Made by a program: the position numbers and the translations under genes | Part shown: positions 6,519 to 13,983 of the stretch, piece after piece | Layout of the letters: every line of letters starts with the position of its first letter | How positions within the stretch are numbered: position 1 is the first letter of the stretch | Assembly: GCA_003156235.1 (NCBI GenBank) | Contig: PMGP01000474.1 | Location: 2,794-16,783 of the forward strand | DNA from: Acidobacteriaceae bacterium | GTDB taxonomy: Bacteria > Acidobacteriota > Terriglobia > Terriglobales > Acidobacteriaceae | Reading direction: 5' to 3' | Length of the DNA stretch: 13,990 bases | The notes under the pieces: generated by a model | The model's input: the letters and a program-made list of their open reading frames with translations, nothing else | The model's database searches: none | Told to the model about the DNA's origin: nothing

Positions 6519-7280
6519 ATGTTCATCGATGAGCGCCGCCAGCATGTGCTCGCCAAGATTCAGAGTGAAGGCAGGGTCCTGGTCTCAGAGCTATCCGAAG
6601 CGCTCGGCATTTCGCGCATCACCATCCGCAAGGATCTGGATTACCTCGAGTCAAAGGGACTTGTGCAGCGTACCCACGGCGGAGCGATTACGCCGCAGAG
6701 CCAGGCACTATTAGATCCATCACTGCAGGAGAAAGAGCACAAGCAACTGAAGGAGAAACAGAATATTGGCGAGGCTGCCGCGGCACTTGTGAAGGAAGGG
6801 ATGTGTGTGCTGCTGGATTCCGGCACGACGACCACCGCCGTCGCGCGCAAGTTGCGGAAACTTTCGCATCTCACAGTGATTACGAATGCGGTCAATATCG
6901 CAGCCGAACTGGCCGGAACGGACTTCGAGATCATTCTCACCGGCGGAACTCTTCGCAAGAACTCCTTTTCCCTTGTGGGCCCGCTGGCCGAGGATGCGCT
7001 GAGCGAAGTACACGCAGACATCCTGTTTCTCGGTGTGGATGGATTCGATATCGAGCTTGGGTTGACAACCCCGAATCTGATGGAGGCGCGAGTCAACCGG
7101 GCGATGATGAAAACAGCTGCGCGGGTGGTGGCAGTTTGCGATTCCACTAAATTCGGCCGGCGCAGTCTTGCGCTCATCGCTCCACTGAAAGCCATCCACA
7201 CAGTGATCACCGACGACCGGCTCAGTAATGCGGATGCGGAAACATTAACGTCGTTAGGAATCGAAGTGGTCCGCGCATAG
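6519..7280 (+). CDS. DeoR/AgaR-family transcriptional repressor
   Basis: A 253-residue one-component repressor of the DeoR type; such proteins usually repress sugar uptake and catabolism genes and are released by a phosphorylated sugar. The winged helix-turn-helix covers about 4-58 (RVLVSELSEALGISRITIRK, then GLVQRTHGGA). The sugar-phosphate sensor domain follows: DSGTTT at 100-105, TGGTLR at 141-146, GVDGFD at 172-177 followed by GLTTPN, and DSTKFGRRS at 208-216. The last motifs are closest to the AgaR branch, linked to amino-sugar or related metabolism. AGGAAAGG at 6501-6508 supports ATG 6519; an ATG at 6489 would add ten non-family residues. No sugar kinase, aldolase or transporter lies beside it, so its regulon is not visible here; the secreted genes to the right are possible targets. 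Confidence 0.88.
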   Translation: MFIDERRQHVLAKIQSEGRVLVSELSEALGISRITIRKDLDYLESKGLVQRTHGGAITPQSQALLDPSLQEKEHKQLKEKQNIGEAAAALVKEGMCVLLDSGTTTTAVARKLRKLSHLTVITNAVNIAAELAGTDFEIILTGGTLRKNSFSLVGPLAEDALSEVHADILFLGVDGFDIELGLTTPNLMEARVNRAMMKTAARVVAVCDSTKFGRRSLALIAPLKAIHTVITDDRLSNADAETLTSLGIEVVRA

Positions 7281-7375
7281 CACGCGCGGGAGCGACAACT
7301 CGGACTGCGGCAGCGCGGGAAGCGATTTCAGTACTCCGTGGCGCGTCGCGCGATCATACTGATAACCAAGAGAAA
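7281..7375. other. Non-coding stretch after the DeoR-type gene
   Basis: No gene, terminator hairpin with T-run or recognisable promoter was found here. Together with the frameshifted gene at 7376-7682 and the AT-rich promoter region at 7683-7928, it makes up the long gap without an intact gene between the repressor and the Asp-box protein. Confidence 0.5.
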
Positions 7376-7682
7376 CTAGACGCCTATCGAGGCCAGCGCC
7401 AATCGGGCAAGGTATTGGGACATATGTGTATCAGGTAACGCAAGAGCCTGTAACAACAGTTGCCTTGCCCGCTCCTTGTTTCCTACAGCCAGGTTGAGCA
7501 TTGCGGTGTCGCAGCACCATGATCCAGAGGAAGCGGCGGTCTCCGCACGGCTCTCGGCTGCGCGAAGAGCGTCGTTGAGGCGAGTGCTCGCATTGCCAGA
7601 CCTTCACCTGAGCTGCAACAGGCCAACAGATCGCCGAGAGTGTCACCGCCAGCATCAGCGCAAAGAATGTGCTCTTTTTCAT
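7376..7682 (-). pseudogene. Small exported TPR-like gene, frameshifted
   Basis: Reading leftward from ATG 7682, with AAAGG 7 nt upstream, there is a clear signal peptide: MKKSTFFALMLAVTLSAICW, cleavage after VAA or VAAQ. This frame soon turns into unnatural sequence, while the frame one base on continues with protein-like, TPR-like sequence to a TAG at 7376-7378: STRLNDALRAAESRAE, then CDTAMLNLAVGNKERARQLL, then YLARLALASIGV. The switch is near 7595-7610 and needs a single-base change. The repaired product would be about 100 residues, exported, with one or two TPR-like helix pairs. The gene is either a recent pseudogene or an assembly error; its good codon choice argues that decay is recent. 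It is divergent from the Asp-box gene. Function unknown. Confidence 0.55.
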
Positions 7683-7782
7683 CGTTTAGCCTTTCGTCTT
7701 GCGGCTTATAGGCCTGCCCGAAAAATATGGCTTTGCGCCATACGATCATTGGCCATTAGCCGAGCAACATATTTCGTTTTGT

Positions 7783-7815
7783 TAGTGCGCACTATCTTTT
7801 ATGTTCGTTTATAAT
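7783..7815 (+). promoter_or_regulatory. Palindromic operator candidate with TATAAT
   Basis: TAGTGCGCACTA at 7783-7794 is a perfect 12-base palindrome. TATAAT, a consensus -10 box, lies 15 bases on at 7810-7815, so the palindrome covers the place where a -35 box would be and no good -35 is present. This is the usual arrangement of a regulated promoter. It would start a transcript near 7822, about 107 bases before the Asp-box gene, in a strikingly AT-rich stretch. Confidence 0.4.
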
Positions 7816-7928
7816 TCTTTCCGTAAACCAATGGAGTTCAATATCCGAGACTCCAGCGCCCGCAATTCCGTGCACGTAAGCGAGGACAATAGAGAGTGGA
7901 GATGAAGCCGAACCCATCCAGGAGAAGT

Positions 7929-10247
7929 ATGTATCGGTATGCAATCCTGCTGTTGCTCGTCACGCTTGCCTGCCGCGCTCAGGGTCCAGGAACGGGCAGT
8001 TGGAAGGTGATCGGTCCGGGCGGCGGCGGCACAACGTATGCCCCAACGGTCAGCCCTCACGATTCCAGCCTTGTAGTGGAGTACTCCGATATGACCGGCG
8101 GTTACATCACGCGCGACGATGGCCAGTCCTGGCGCATGTTCAATCTTCGCGGCGGCATCGGCGTCTTTGCCTTCGACCCCGCAGATCCGCATGTCATTTA
8201 CGCCGGAAATGCCGCCCTCTGGCGCAGCAGCGACTCCGGGCAAAGCTGGAAGATGCTCTTCCCCAACCCTTCCCGCGGCACGGTCGAGCATCAACTCGGC
8301 GACCACTCCGACTACAGCCTGACATCGAGCGATCCTGCATACCCCGGCGGCAGCGTATCCGCGATCGCGATTGCAGGCGGAGGAGGGCAGCAAAAGAGCG
8401 ATACGAGCCCGGAACAGCTCTATGTTGCCTTCGAACAGCGAGGCCAGCCCGCAGTCATCGTTCACTCCGCGGACGGAGGCGCTTCCTGGAGCCGCCTCGC
8501 CACCCTGCCCCAACGCGTTCTGCTCCTTACCCCGCAGGACTCCAGCCTGATCGCCGTCTCCGGCTCTGCGACCTATCGCATCGCCCCCGATGGCGGCGTC
8601 ACCGAACTGGGCAGCATCGCAACCGGTGTCAGAGCAGCCAGCGCGGCGCGCTCCGGCGACTCAATCTGGATCTACGCAACCGGCCAAGATGGAAAGGTAT
8701 ATCTCTCCGAGGACTCCGGCCTGCACTGGAGACCGGTCACGCCCGCTCTTCAACAGAGTTCCGGCCGCTTTGAAGCCATTGCCGCCAGTGATCGCCACCC
8801 GGAGGCAGCCTATGTTGGCTTTCGAAACCTTCAACTAGCCGAGGGCAAGGAGAACATATTCGACGGCATCGCCAAGACAACGGATGGCGGCCACAATTGG
8901 AAGATCATCTTCAAGGAATCGATCCAACCTGGCGTCAAGACCTCGGTTGCCGCCAACCTGAGCGGGAGCTGGATCGAGCAGCTCGCCCCAGAGGACAGCG
9001 AATCAATCTACGCCGACTCGCCATATAGTCTCGGTGTATCGCCCACCAACCCCGACGTAGTCTACGCGACGGACCTCTTCCGTACTTATCGCACTCTGGA
9101 CGGCGGCGCGAGCTGGCTGGAGGTGAACTCGCGCCAGGCGAGCGACGGTGACTGGACCTCGCGCGGACTCGATGTCACGACGGATTACGGCGTTCAGTTC
9201 GACCCTTTCGACACGAAGCACATATTCATCGACTACACCGACATTGGACTCTTTGCGAGCAACAACGGCGGCCTAACGTGGCATAGCAGTTCCGCGGGTA
9301 TTCCAGCGCCATGGCGCAACACCACCTACTGGCTGGCCTTCGACCCGGCTCAGCGAGGCCTCATCTGGGGCGCCTTCAGCGGCACACACGATCTGCCCCG
9401 CCCCAAGATGTGGCGCGGCCGCAGCCCCCGCAGCTTCGCCGGCGGGGTTGCTGTATCAACCGATGGCGGCCGTTCCTGGCAGCCAAACAACTCCGGCCTT
9501 CCCCAGGATTCAGTTGCCCATATCCTTCTCGATCCTTCCAGCCCTGTAGGCAGCCGGACGCTCTATGCCTGTGCATTTGGCCGGGGTGTGTACAAATCGA
9601 TTGACGGCGGCAAGACCTGGATGCAGAAGAACAACGGGATCGTCGGAGATGAGCCCTTCGCCTGGCGCATCACTGCAGCCCAGGACGGCTCCCTTTACCT
9701 GGTGGTGGCGCGACGCAGCGAGGGCAAGGACTACTCCGCTGCCAGCAGTGGCGCGGTGTACAGGTCAACGGATAAGGCGGAACACTGGCAGCCGGTTCCG
9801 CTTCCCGCAGGCGTGACTGGCCCGACCGGCCTGGAGATCGATCCCAGAGATGCGCAGCGCCTCTACCTTACAGCCTGGGGACAAGAGGGCGAAGAGGCCG
9901 ATAGAAATGGGGGCGTGTATGTTTCAAATGATGGCGGAGCGACATGGAAGACTCTCTTCACCGAGTCGCAGCATGTGTACGATCTGACCATCGACCCGCG
10001 CCATCCAGACACGCTTTACATAGCAGGATTCGACGCGGCGGCTTACCGCTCCATTGACCGTGGCGCCCGTTGGACACGCATTCAGGGATTCGACTTCAAA
10101 TGGGGGCATCGCGTGATGATCGATCCGAACGATCCATCCCGGATCTACATCACTACATTCGGCGGTTCCGTCTGGCACGGTCCCGCGGCCGGCGATCCTC
10201 ACGCCCACGAAACGATCCTGACGCCCGTTCCAGTTGCTCATGAGTGA
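7929..10247 (+). CDS. Secreted beta-propeller protein with twelve Asp-box (BNR) repeats, GH74/sialidase-like
   Basis: A 772-residue exported protein. MYRYAILLLLVTLACRAQ is a signal peptide; the Cys is not in a convincing lipobox. Asp-box motifs of the S-x-D-x-G-x-x-W type occur at about 61, 100, 180, 260, 317, 389, 444, 510, 557, 613, 666 and 708, the one at 613 being degenerate (STDKAEHW). This implies two propellers or one very large one, as in GH74 xyloglucanases and VPS10-like proteins. The opening GGGGTTYAPTVSPHD followed by SDMTGGYITRDDG resembles the GH74 start, where an Asp in the DxGG-type loop is catalytic, but the second GH74 catalytic motif is not clear. Enzyme activity is therefore unproven; it may only bind. 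ATG 7929 has AGGAG 4 nt upstream; GTG 7896 and ATG 7902 are alternatives. A GH13 gene follows in the same direction. Confidence 0.85.
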   Translation: MYRYAILLLLVTLACRAQGPGTGSWKVIGPGGGGTTYAPTVSPHDSSLVVEYSDMTGGYITRDDGQSWRMFNLRGGIGVFAFDPADPHVIYAGNAALWRSSDSGQSWKMLFPNPSRGTVEHQLGDHSDYSLTSSDPAYPGGSVSAIAIAGGGGQQKSDTSPEQLYVAFEQRGQPAVIVHSADGGASWSRLATLPQRVLLLTPQDSSLIAVSGSATYRIAPDGGVTELGSIATGVRAASAARSGDSIWIYATGQDGKVYLSEDSGLHWRPVTPALQQSSGRFEAIAASDRHPEAAYVGFRNLQLAEGKENIFDGIAKTTDGGHNWKIIFKESIQPGVKTSVAANLSGSWIEQLAPEDSESIYADSPYSLGVSPTNPDVVYATDLFRTYRTLDGGASWLEVNSRQASDGDWTSRGLDVTTDYGVQFDPFDTKHIFIDYTDIGLFASNNGGLTWHSSSAGIPAPWRNTTYWLAFDPAQRGLIWGAFSGTHDLPRPKMWRGRSPRSFAGGVAVSTDGGRSWQPNNSGLPQDSVAHILLDPSSPVGSRTLYACAFGRGVYKSIDGGKTWMQKNNGIVGDEPFAWRITAAQDGSLYLVVARRSEGKDYSAASSGAVYRSTDKAEHWQPVPLPAGVTGPTGLEIDPRDAQRLYLTAWGQEGEEADRNGGVYVSNDGGATWKTLFTESQHVYDLTIDPRHPDTLYIAGFDAAAYRSIDRGARWTRIQGFDFKWGHRVMIDPNDPSRIYITTFGGSVWHGPAAGDPHAHETILTPVPVAHE

Positions 10248-10350
10248 AGGGGAAGGGGTGGAACGCACCGTGCGAGTGGAACCAGTGTCATGGGCGGAAT
10301 TCCTGCAAGTCATTGATTTTCAGCAGCTTGTATGCGAAAATGGCCCTTAA
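10240..10350 (+). CDS. Possible 36-residue ORF overlapping the Asp-box gene's stop
   Basis: ATGAGTGA at 10240-10247 joins this start to the stop of the propeller gene by overlap. The peptide, MSEGEGVERTVRVEPVSW at its start and ENGP at its end, has ordinary composition but no family that I recognise. It could be a coupled microprotein, a relic of a longer gene, or chance. It ends in a GGCCCTTAAGCGGGCT imperfect inverted repeat at 10342-10357. Confidence 0.22.
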   Translation: MSEGEGVERTVRVEPVSWAEFLQVIDFQQLVCENGP

Positions 10351-10465
10351 GCGGGCTATGTGAGACCAACGAACTCCACGGAGCCATGCAGAAGGATGAG
10401 TCGCGGTACCCCGGTCGCACCAAGTTACGATCGGGTCGCGGCCAAAACGGGGCTAGGATAAAGCG

Positions 10466-12259
10466 ATGGACTCAAAAGACCTCATCCTCAGGAAAATCGT
10501 AACTTGCGCAACTGTCTGCTTGCTAGGGATAGCAGCCATAACCACTCATGGGCAAACCGCGGCTGCCCGGACGAACGGGCCAAGCGAACGGGACTGGTGG
10601 AAGAATGCGGTGATCTATGAAGTCTACCCGCGCAGCTTCCAGGACACGAACGGGGATGGCGTCGGAGACCTGAATGGGATCACGAAGCGGCTTGACTATC
10701 TACAGGAATTGGGCGTAGATGCGCTCTGGTTGACCCCGTGCTATCCCTCGCCGCAGGTGGACTTCGGCTACGATATTTCAGATTACGAAAACATCGACCC
10801 ACAGTATGGCACGATAGCGGACTTTGACCGGCTCGTAGCGGAGGCGAAGAAGCGTCACATCCGCGTGATCATGGATATGGTGATGAACCACTCGTCGGAT
10901 CAGCATGAGTGGTTTCTCCAGTCGCGTTCATCGCGCGACAATCCATACCGCGACTGGTATGTGTGGCATGACGGAAAGGGAGAGACATCCACGGACAGAG
11001 GCGCCCCGCCCAACAACTGGCAGTCGGAGTTCGGCCACTCTGCCTGGCAATGGGACGAAAAGACTCGGCAGTACTACTACCACAAGTTCTATATCCAGCA
11101 GCCCGACCTGAATTGGGATAACCCCAAGGTGCACCGGGCCTTCAAAGACATCATCGATTTTTGGCTGAAGCGCGGGGTGGCCGGTTTCCGCTTCGACGCG
11201 ATTACAACGCTCTTTGAGGATCCGAGCCTGGCTGACGAAGGTGTCGTTAAAGACAAGAACGGTAATCCCCTCATCGACGCCTTTGGCGAACAGGTGCTGG
11301 ACGGGTCGAAGACCGCTCTCGTGGCCAAAATTCACCCCGTGATGCAGGAGATGCGCGCCGAGGCGGACACGTTCAACATGGATGCATTCCCCGGCGAACG
11401 TGTTTTGATTGCCGAAATCTACACGAGCAGCATTGCCGAATTGGCAACGATGTATGGACCGCCGGGCAAGCCTGAGTTTCAGTTGCCGATGGATACCCAG
11501 GTGGGAATCATCGACAAACTGGACATTGCGGCGTTCCGGGCCAAGCTCACTGACGCAGAGACCGGGCTGGGCTCGAATGTCCCGCTGCTGCTCTTCGACA
11601 ATCACGACAATCCGCGGCTCGACGTGCGCTATGGCGATGGCGTGCATGACACGGATATTCAACGCGTGATCGCGACGGTTCTGTTCGCCAGCCGTGGCGT
11701 TGCGCTGTTGTATTACGGCGATGAGATTGGTATGAAGACCACACCGCCGAAGCGCAGAGAGGACGTGAAGGATCCTGTCGGGATCGCGGGATGGCCCAAG
11801 GAGAAGGGGCGCGACGGCGAGCGCACCCCAATGCAGTGGGACTGGAGCGCGAATGCCGGCTTCACTGCTGGTATGCCCTGGCTGCTCGTACCGCCTAGCG
11901 CGGCAACCATCAACGTAAAGGCCGAAGAGAGCGATCCCAACTCATTGCTTGCATGGTACAAGGCGCTGATTCGCCTCAAAAAGACCAACCGGGCGCTCGA
12001 AGATGGCGCCAATATCATGCTCGATACCGGAAACACAAAAGTGCTGAGTTGGATGCGTGCGGTGGCAGGCGCGCCACAGGTGGTTGTCAGCGTGAATTTC
12101 ACTGCTCAGCCGCAGACCGTGAACCTGATGAACGGCGAAGTGGGCAAGGAGACGCGGAAGCTGAAGACGCTGCTCAAGACGCCCGGCGCGGCCGATTCAC
12201 CCTCGCTTGATCAAATTCAGTTGGAACCGTTCGGTGTGTACGTCGGCGAGGTCCATTAA
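10466..12259 (+). CDS. Secreted GH13 alpha-glucosidase / alpha-amylase family enzyme
   Basis: A 597-residue glycoside hydrolase family 13 protein, expected to act outside the cytoplasm on alpha-glucosides from starch or maltodextrin. An N-terminal export signal spans about 1-30, ending near THGQ. The (beta/alpha)8 barrel starts at WWKNAVIYEVYPRSF; DTNGDGVGDLNG at 60-71 is the usual calcium loop. Conserved regions: DMVMNHSS at 137-144, FYIQQPDLNW at 208-217, GFRFDAI with nucleophile Asp244, LIAEIY with acid/base Glu317, and DNHDNP with Asp381. QPDLN is typical of the oligo-1,6-glucosidase group, but Ala after the nucleophile, where 1,6-specific enzymes have Val, points to alpha-1,4 preference (inference). 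RTPMQWDWSANAGF follows as in maltases and trehalose synthases. AGGATA is 5 nt before the ATG. Exact substrate is uncertain. Confidence 0.93.
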   Translation: MDSKDLILRKIVTCATVCLLGIAAITTHGQTAAARTNGPSERDWWKNAVIYEVYPRSFQDTNGDGVGDLNGITKRLDYLQELGVDALWLTPCYPSPQVDFGYDISDYENIDPQYGTIADFDRLVAEAKKRHIRVIMDMVMNHSSDQHEWFLQSRSSRDNPYRDWYVWHDGKGETSTDRGAPPNNWQSEFGHSAWQWDEKTRQYYYHKFYIQQPDLNWDNPKVHRAFKDIIDFWLKRGVAGFRFDAITTLFEDPSLADEGVVKDKNGNPLIDAFGEQVLDGSKTALVAKIHPVMQEMRAEADTFNMDAFPGERVLIAEIYTSSIAELATMYGPPGKPEFQLPMDTQVGIIDKLDIAAFRAKLTDAETGLGSNVPLLLFDNHDNPRLDVRYGDGVHDTDIQRVIATVLFASRGVALLYYGDEIGMKTTPPKRREDVKDPVGIAGWPKEKGRDGERTPMQWDWSANAGFTAGMPWLLVPPSAATINVKAEESDPNSLLAWYKALIRLKKTNRALEDGANIMLDTGNTKVLSWMRAVAGAPQVVVSVNFTAQPQTVNLMNGEVGKETRKLKTLLKTPGAADSPSLDQIQLEPFGVYVGEVH

Positions 12260-12271
12260 ACCCAAACGTGA

Positions 12272-12472
12272 GAAATCGGTCATTTCCGGGATGGAACCGC
12301 ACGAGGGAACACCTTCCGCACCGCGGACGGCGAGTTCCATGGATTCGAAGGCAGTTACGATTCACTCGGCAGTTGCTTCGGCAATTGCACGCATGTGTGG
12401 AACTACGAAACGGTAACTCCATTTCTCTTTCCCGCGTTTGCGCGTTCGTTGCGCAAGAGCGCCTTCGGGTAG
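12272..12472 (+). pseudogene. Orphan fragment of a GH116-type glycosidase (GBA2/DUF608 family)
   Basis: After the GH13 stop, the same frame opens again for 66 codons with no usable start and reads as a piece of a known fold: FRTADGEFHGFEGSYDS, then GSCFGNCTHVWNY, then FLFPAFARSLRK, ending at a TAG. I recognise this as the start of the catalytic domain of bacterial GH116 proteins, where CTHVWNY and FPELxRSMR-like strings are typical. It also lines up with human GBA2 around its FGYLEG and YDVHFYASF segment. From memory, the Glu in GFEG falls near the family nucleophile. The full family is around 800-900 residues, so this is a relic cut at both ends, squeezed between the GH13 gene and the convergent E2 gene. 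No other part of the family is visible in the window. Confidence 0.6.
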
Positions 12473-12483
12473 CCGCGTCTCCT

Positions 12484-13725
12484 CTACCCGATCTCCCTGT
12501 CCCAGCCTTCCAGAGTCCGCTTGAATTCGCCCATGAACTTACCGGCATCCGCTCCGTCGATGGTGCGATGGTCGAAGCCCAGGCAAAAGTATTGCACCGA
12601 CCGAATTGCAATCGAATCGTTGCCCTCGGCGTCGGTCACCACCGCCGGCTCCTTGCGTAATCCGCCAATCGCCAGAATCGCCGACTCCGGCTGGTTGATG
12701 ATCGGCGTACCGAACTCCTCGCCGAAAATCCCCGAGTTCGTCAGCGTAAACGTGGACCCAGAAGCCTCATCCGGCAACAGCTTCTTCGTCCGCGCCCGCG
12801 CCGCCAGGTCCGCAATGGCCTGCGCCAGGTCCGCGAAGCCGCGCCCTTCGGCCTGCTTCACCACCGGCACAATCAGCCCCCACTCCAGCGCCACCGCAAT
12901 GCCCAGATGAATGTTCGAGTGATACTGAATCGCCCCGTCCACCAGCGATGCGTTGACAATGGGAAATTTGCCCAGCGCCTCAATCGCCGCCGTCGCAACA
13001 AACGGCATAAACGTCAGCTTCACGCCGTGCTGCTGCTCGAAGCGTGCTTTCTCCCGCTCGCGCAGCCGCACAATGCGCGTCATGTCCACCTTGTAAACGA
13101 TGTGCACATGCGGGCTGATCTGCATGCTCTCCACCATCCGCTGCGCAATGATGGCCCGCATCTTGCTGAGCGGTTGCGGCTCCAACGGCGCCATCCGCGC
13201 TGCGGCCGCCTGTTCCTTCGGCGCCCCGCTGCCCGGTCCGTGTTCACTCAAATGCCTCATCACATCTTCTTTTGTGATGCGGCCTTCCGAGCCAGTGCCC
13301 GCAATCCGGCTCAGGTCGAGATTGTTTTCTTTGGCAATCCTTCGCACCAGCGGCGACGAGCGCTGCGCCACCTGCGGTGGGGCCACCTCAACGGGTTGTA
13401 CTGCGGCTGTGGAACGGATTGTCGAAACGGAAGGTGTTGGAATTGACGTTTGAGGAGTCGCTGATTGCGGAGCAGATGCTTTTGCGCCGAAGGCGCCGAT
13501 CACCGCGACCACCGTATTGACTTCGACGGTTGTCCCCACTTGAATCCTGATCTCGGCCAGCACGCCGGCCACAGGCGAGGGAATCTCCGCGTCCACCTTG
13601 TCGGTGGAGATTTCAAACAGCGGCTCGTCTTTTTCGACGCGGTCGCCGGCCTTCTTGAGCCATTTGGTAATGGTGCCCTCAAAGATCGACTCGCCCATCT
13701 GGGGCATGATCACGTCGGTTGGCAT
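12484..13725 (-). CDS. 2-oxo-acid dehydrogenase complex E2 (dihydrolipoamide acyltransferase)
   Basis: Core subunit of a pyruvate, 2-oxoglutarate or branched-chain oxo-acid dehydrogenase; it moves the acyl group from lipoyl-lysine to coenzyme A in the cytoplasm. In 413 residues: one lipoyl domain at 1-77 with Lys43 in STDKVDAE as the lipoylation site; a Pro/Ala/Ser-rich flexible linker at about 80-120; an E1/E3-binding domain at 123-159 (SPLVRRIAKENNLDLSRIAG); and the catalytic acyltransferase domain from about 184 to the end, with FDHRTIDGAD carrying His386 and Asp390. The ATG at 13725 is chosen because GGAG lies 8 nt upstream and the lipoyl domain starts there; a start at 13845 would add 40 unrelated residues. 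The E1 and E3 genes are not in the window and no gene lies within 265 nt upstream, so it heads its transcript. The acyl specificity cannot be told. Confidence 0.93.
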   Translation of the reverse strand: MPTDVIMPQMGESIFEGTITKWLKKAGDRVEKDEPLFEISTDKVDAEIPSPVAGVLAEIRIQVGTTVEVNTVVAVIGAFGAKASAPQSATPQTSIPTPSVSTIRSTAAVQPVEVAPPQVAQRSSPLVRRIAKENNLDLSRIAGTGSEGRITKEDVMRHLSEHGPGSGAPKEQAAAARMAPLEPQPLSKMRAIIAQRMVESMQISPHVHIVYKVDMTRIVRLREREKARFEQQHGVKLTFMPFVATAAIEALGKFPIVNASLVDGAIQYHSNIHLGIAVALEWGLIVPVVKQAEGRGFADLAQAIADLAARARTKKLLPDEASGSTFTLTNSGIFGEEFGTPIINQPESAILAIGGLRKEPAVVTDAEGNDSIAIRSVQYFCLGFDHRTIDGADAGKFMGEFKRTLEGWDREIG

Positions 13726-13818
13726 GGGGATTTCTCCGCGTTGCGAGACGCTTCGGCTGCGCACATGGCTGGTCTTCGTCGTTCCAGGGGAAATTTCCGG
13801 CGCGCCCGCTTCAAGCCG

Positions 13819-13845
13819 ATTATAAATTGCGCCGCATCCGCTCAA
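13819..13845 (-). promoter_or_regulatory. Likely promoter of the E2 gene
   Basis: On the minus strand TATAAT (complement of 13819-13824) is preceded at 15 bases by TTGAGC (complement of 13840-13845), or at 17 bases by the overlapping CGTTGA. The -10 match is perfect; the spacing to TTGAGC is short. The transcript would begin near 13812, about 87 bases before the start codon. Confidence 0.42.
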
Positions 13846-13890
13846 CGAATGTCAGGGTGCCCCATCCTCGCCGCGTCTTTGTTTTTGCGG

Positions 13891-13910
13891 CTAGTACTAC
13901 AGTTGTATTT
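13891..13910. promoter_or_regulatory. Operator-like inverted repeat, BlaI/MecI-like
   Basis: TACA at 13898-13901 and TGTA at 13904-13907 form an inverted repeat with a 2-base spacer, next to the 8-base palindrome TAGTACTA at 13892-13899. TACTACA...TGTA-type boxes are bound by BlaI/MecI-family winged-helix repressors. It lies about 50 bases upstream of the E2 promoter, but could equally serve a gene beyond the right edge. Confidence 0.3.
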
Positions 13911-13930
13911 GTTTCAGATCACCGCTTTCC

Positions 13931-13983
13931 GGGCCTAAAGGCCGTTAGATTTTGGCCTTTTTTCAGGAGGCTGAAGCCCCCTG
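13931..13983. repeat. Nested palindromes, REP-like element candidate
   Basis: Two short palindromes lie side by side: GGCCTAAAGGCC at 13932-13943 and CAGGAGGCTGAAGCCCCCTG at 13964-13983 (arms match at eight of nine positions). Both share the plan of a GC stem around TAAA or TGAA. Such GC-stem/TRAA palindromes resemble dispersed extragenic repeats, which I recall as common in Acidobacteriota intergenic DNA; copy number cannot be judged from one window. Confidence 0.4.
13937..13963 (+). terminator. Rho-independent terminator-like hairpin (plus strand)
   Basis: AAAGGCC at 13937-13943 pairs with GGCCTTT at 13954-13960 around a 10-base loop, and the second arm runs into six T's at 13958-13963. 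It has the form of an intrinsic terminator for rightward transcription, yet no rightward gene lies upstream within about 1.4 kb. It may instead be part of the adjoining palindromic element. Confidence 0.4.

Noticed and set aside
10928..11662. 244-codon minus-strand reading frame opposite the GH13 gene
   Set aside because: It covers the GH13 catalytic motifs in antisense; high GC at third positions explains the open frame.
12907..13446. 179-codon plus-strand reading frame opposite the E2 gene
   Set aside because: His/Arg-rich shadow of the E2 linker and binding domain, without any recognisable domain.
13726..13845. N-terminal extension of the E2 protein from 13845
   Set aside because: The first 40 residues do not fit the lipoyl-domain family, the proposed promoter falls in this stretch, and ATG 13725 has a good ribosome site.
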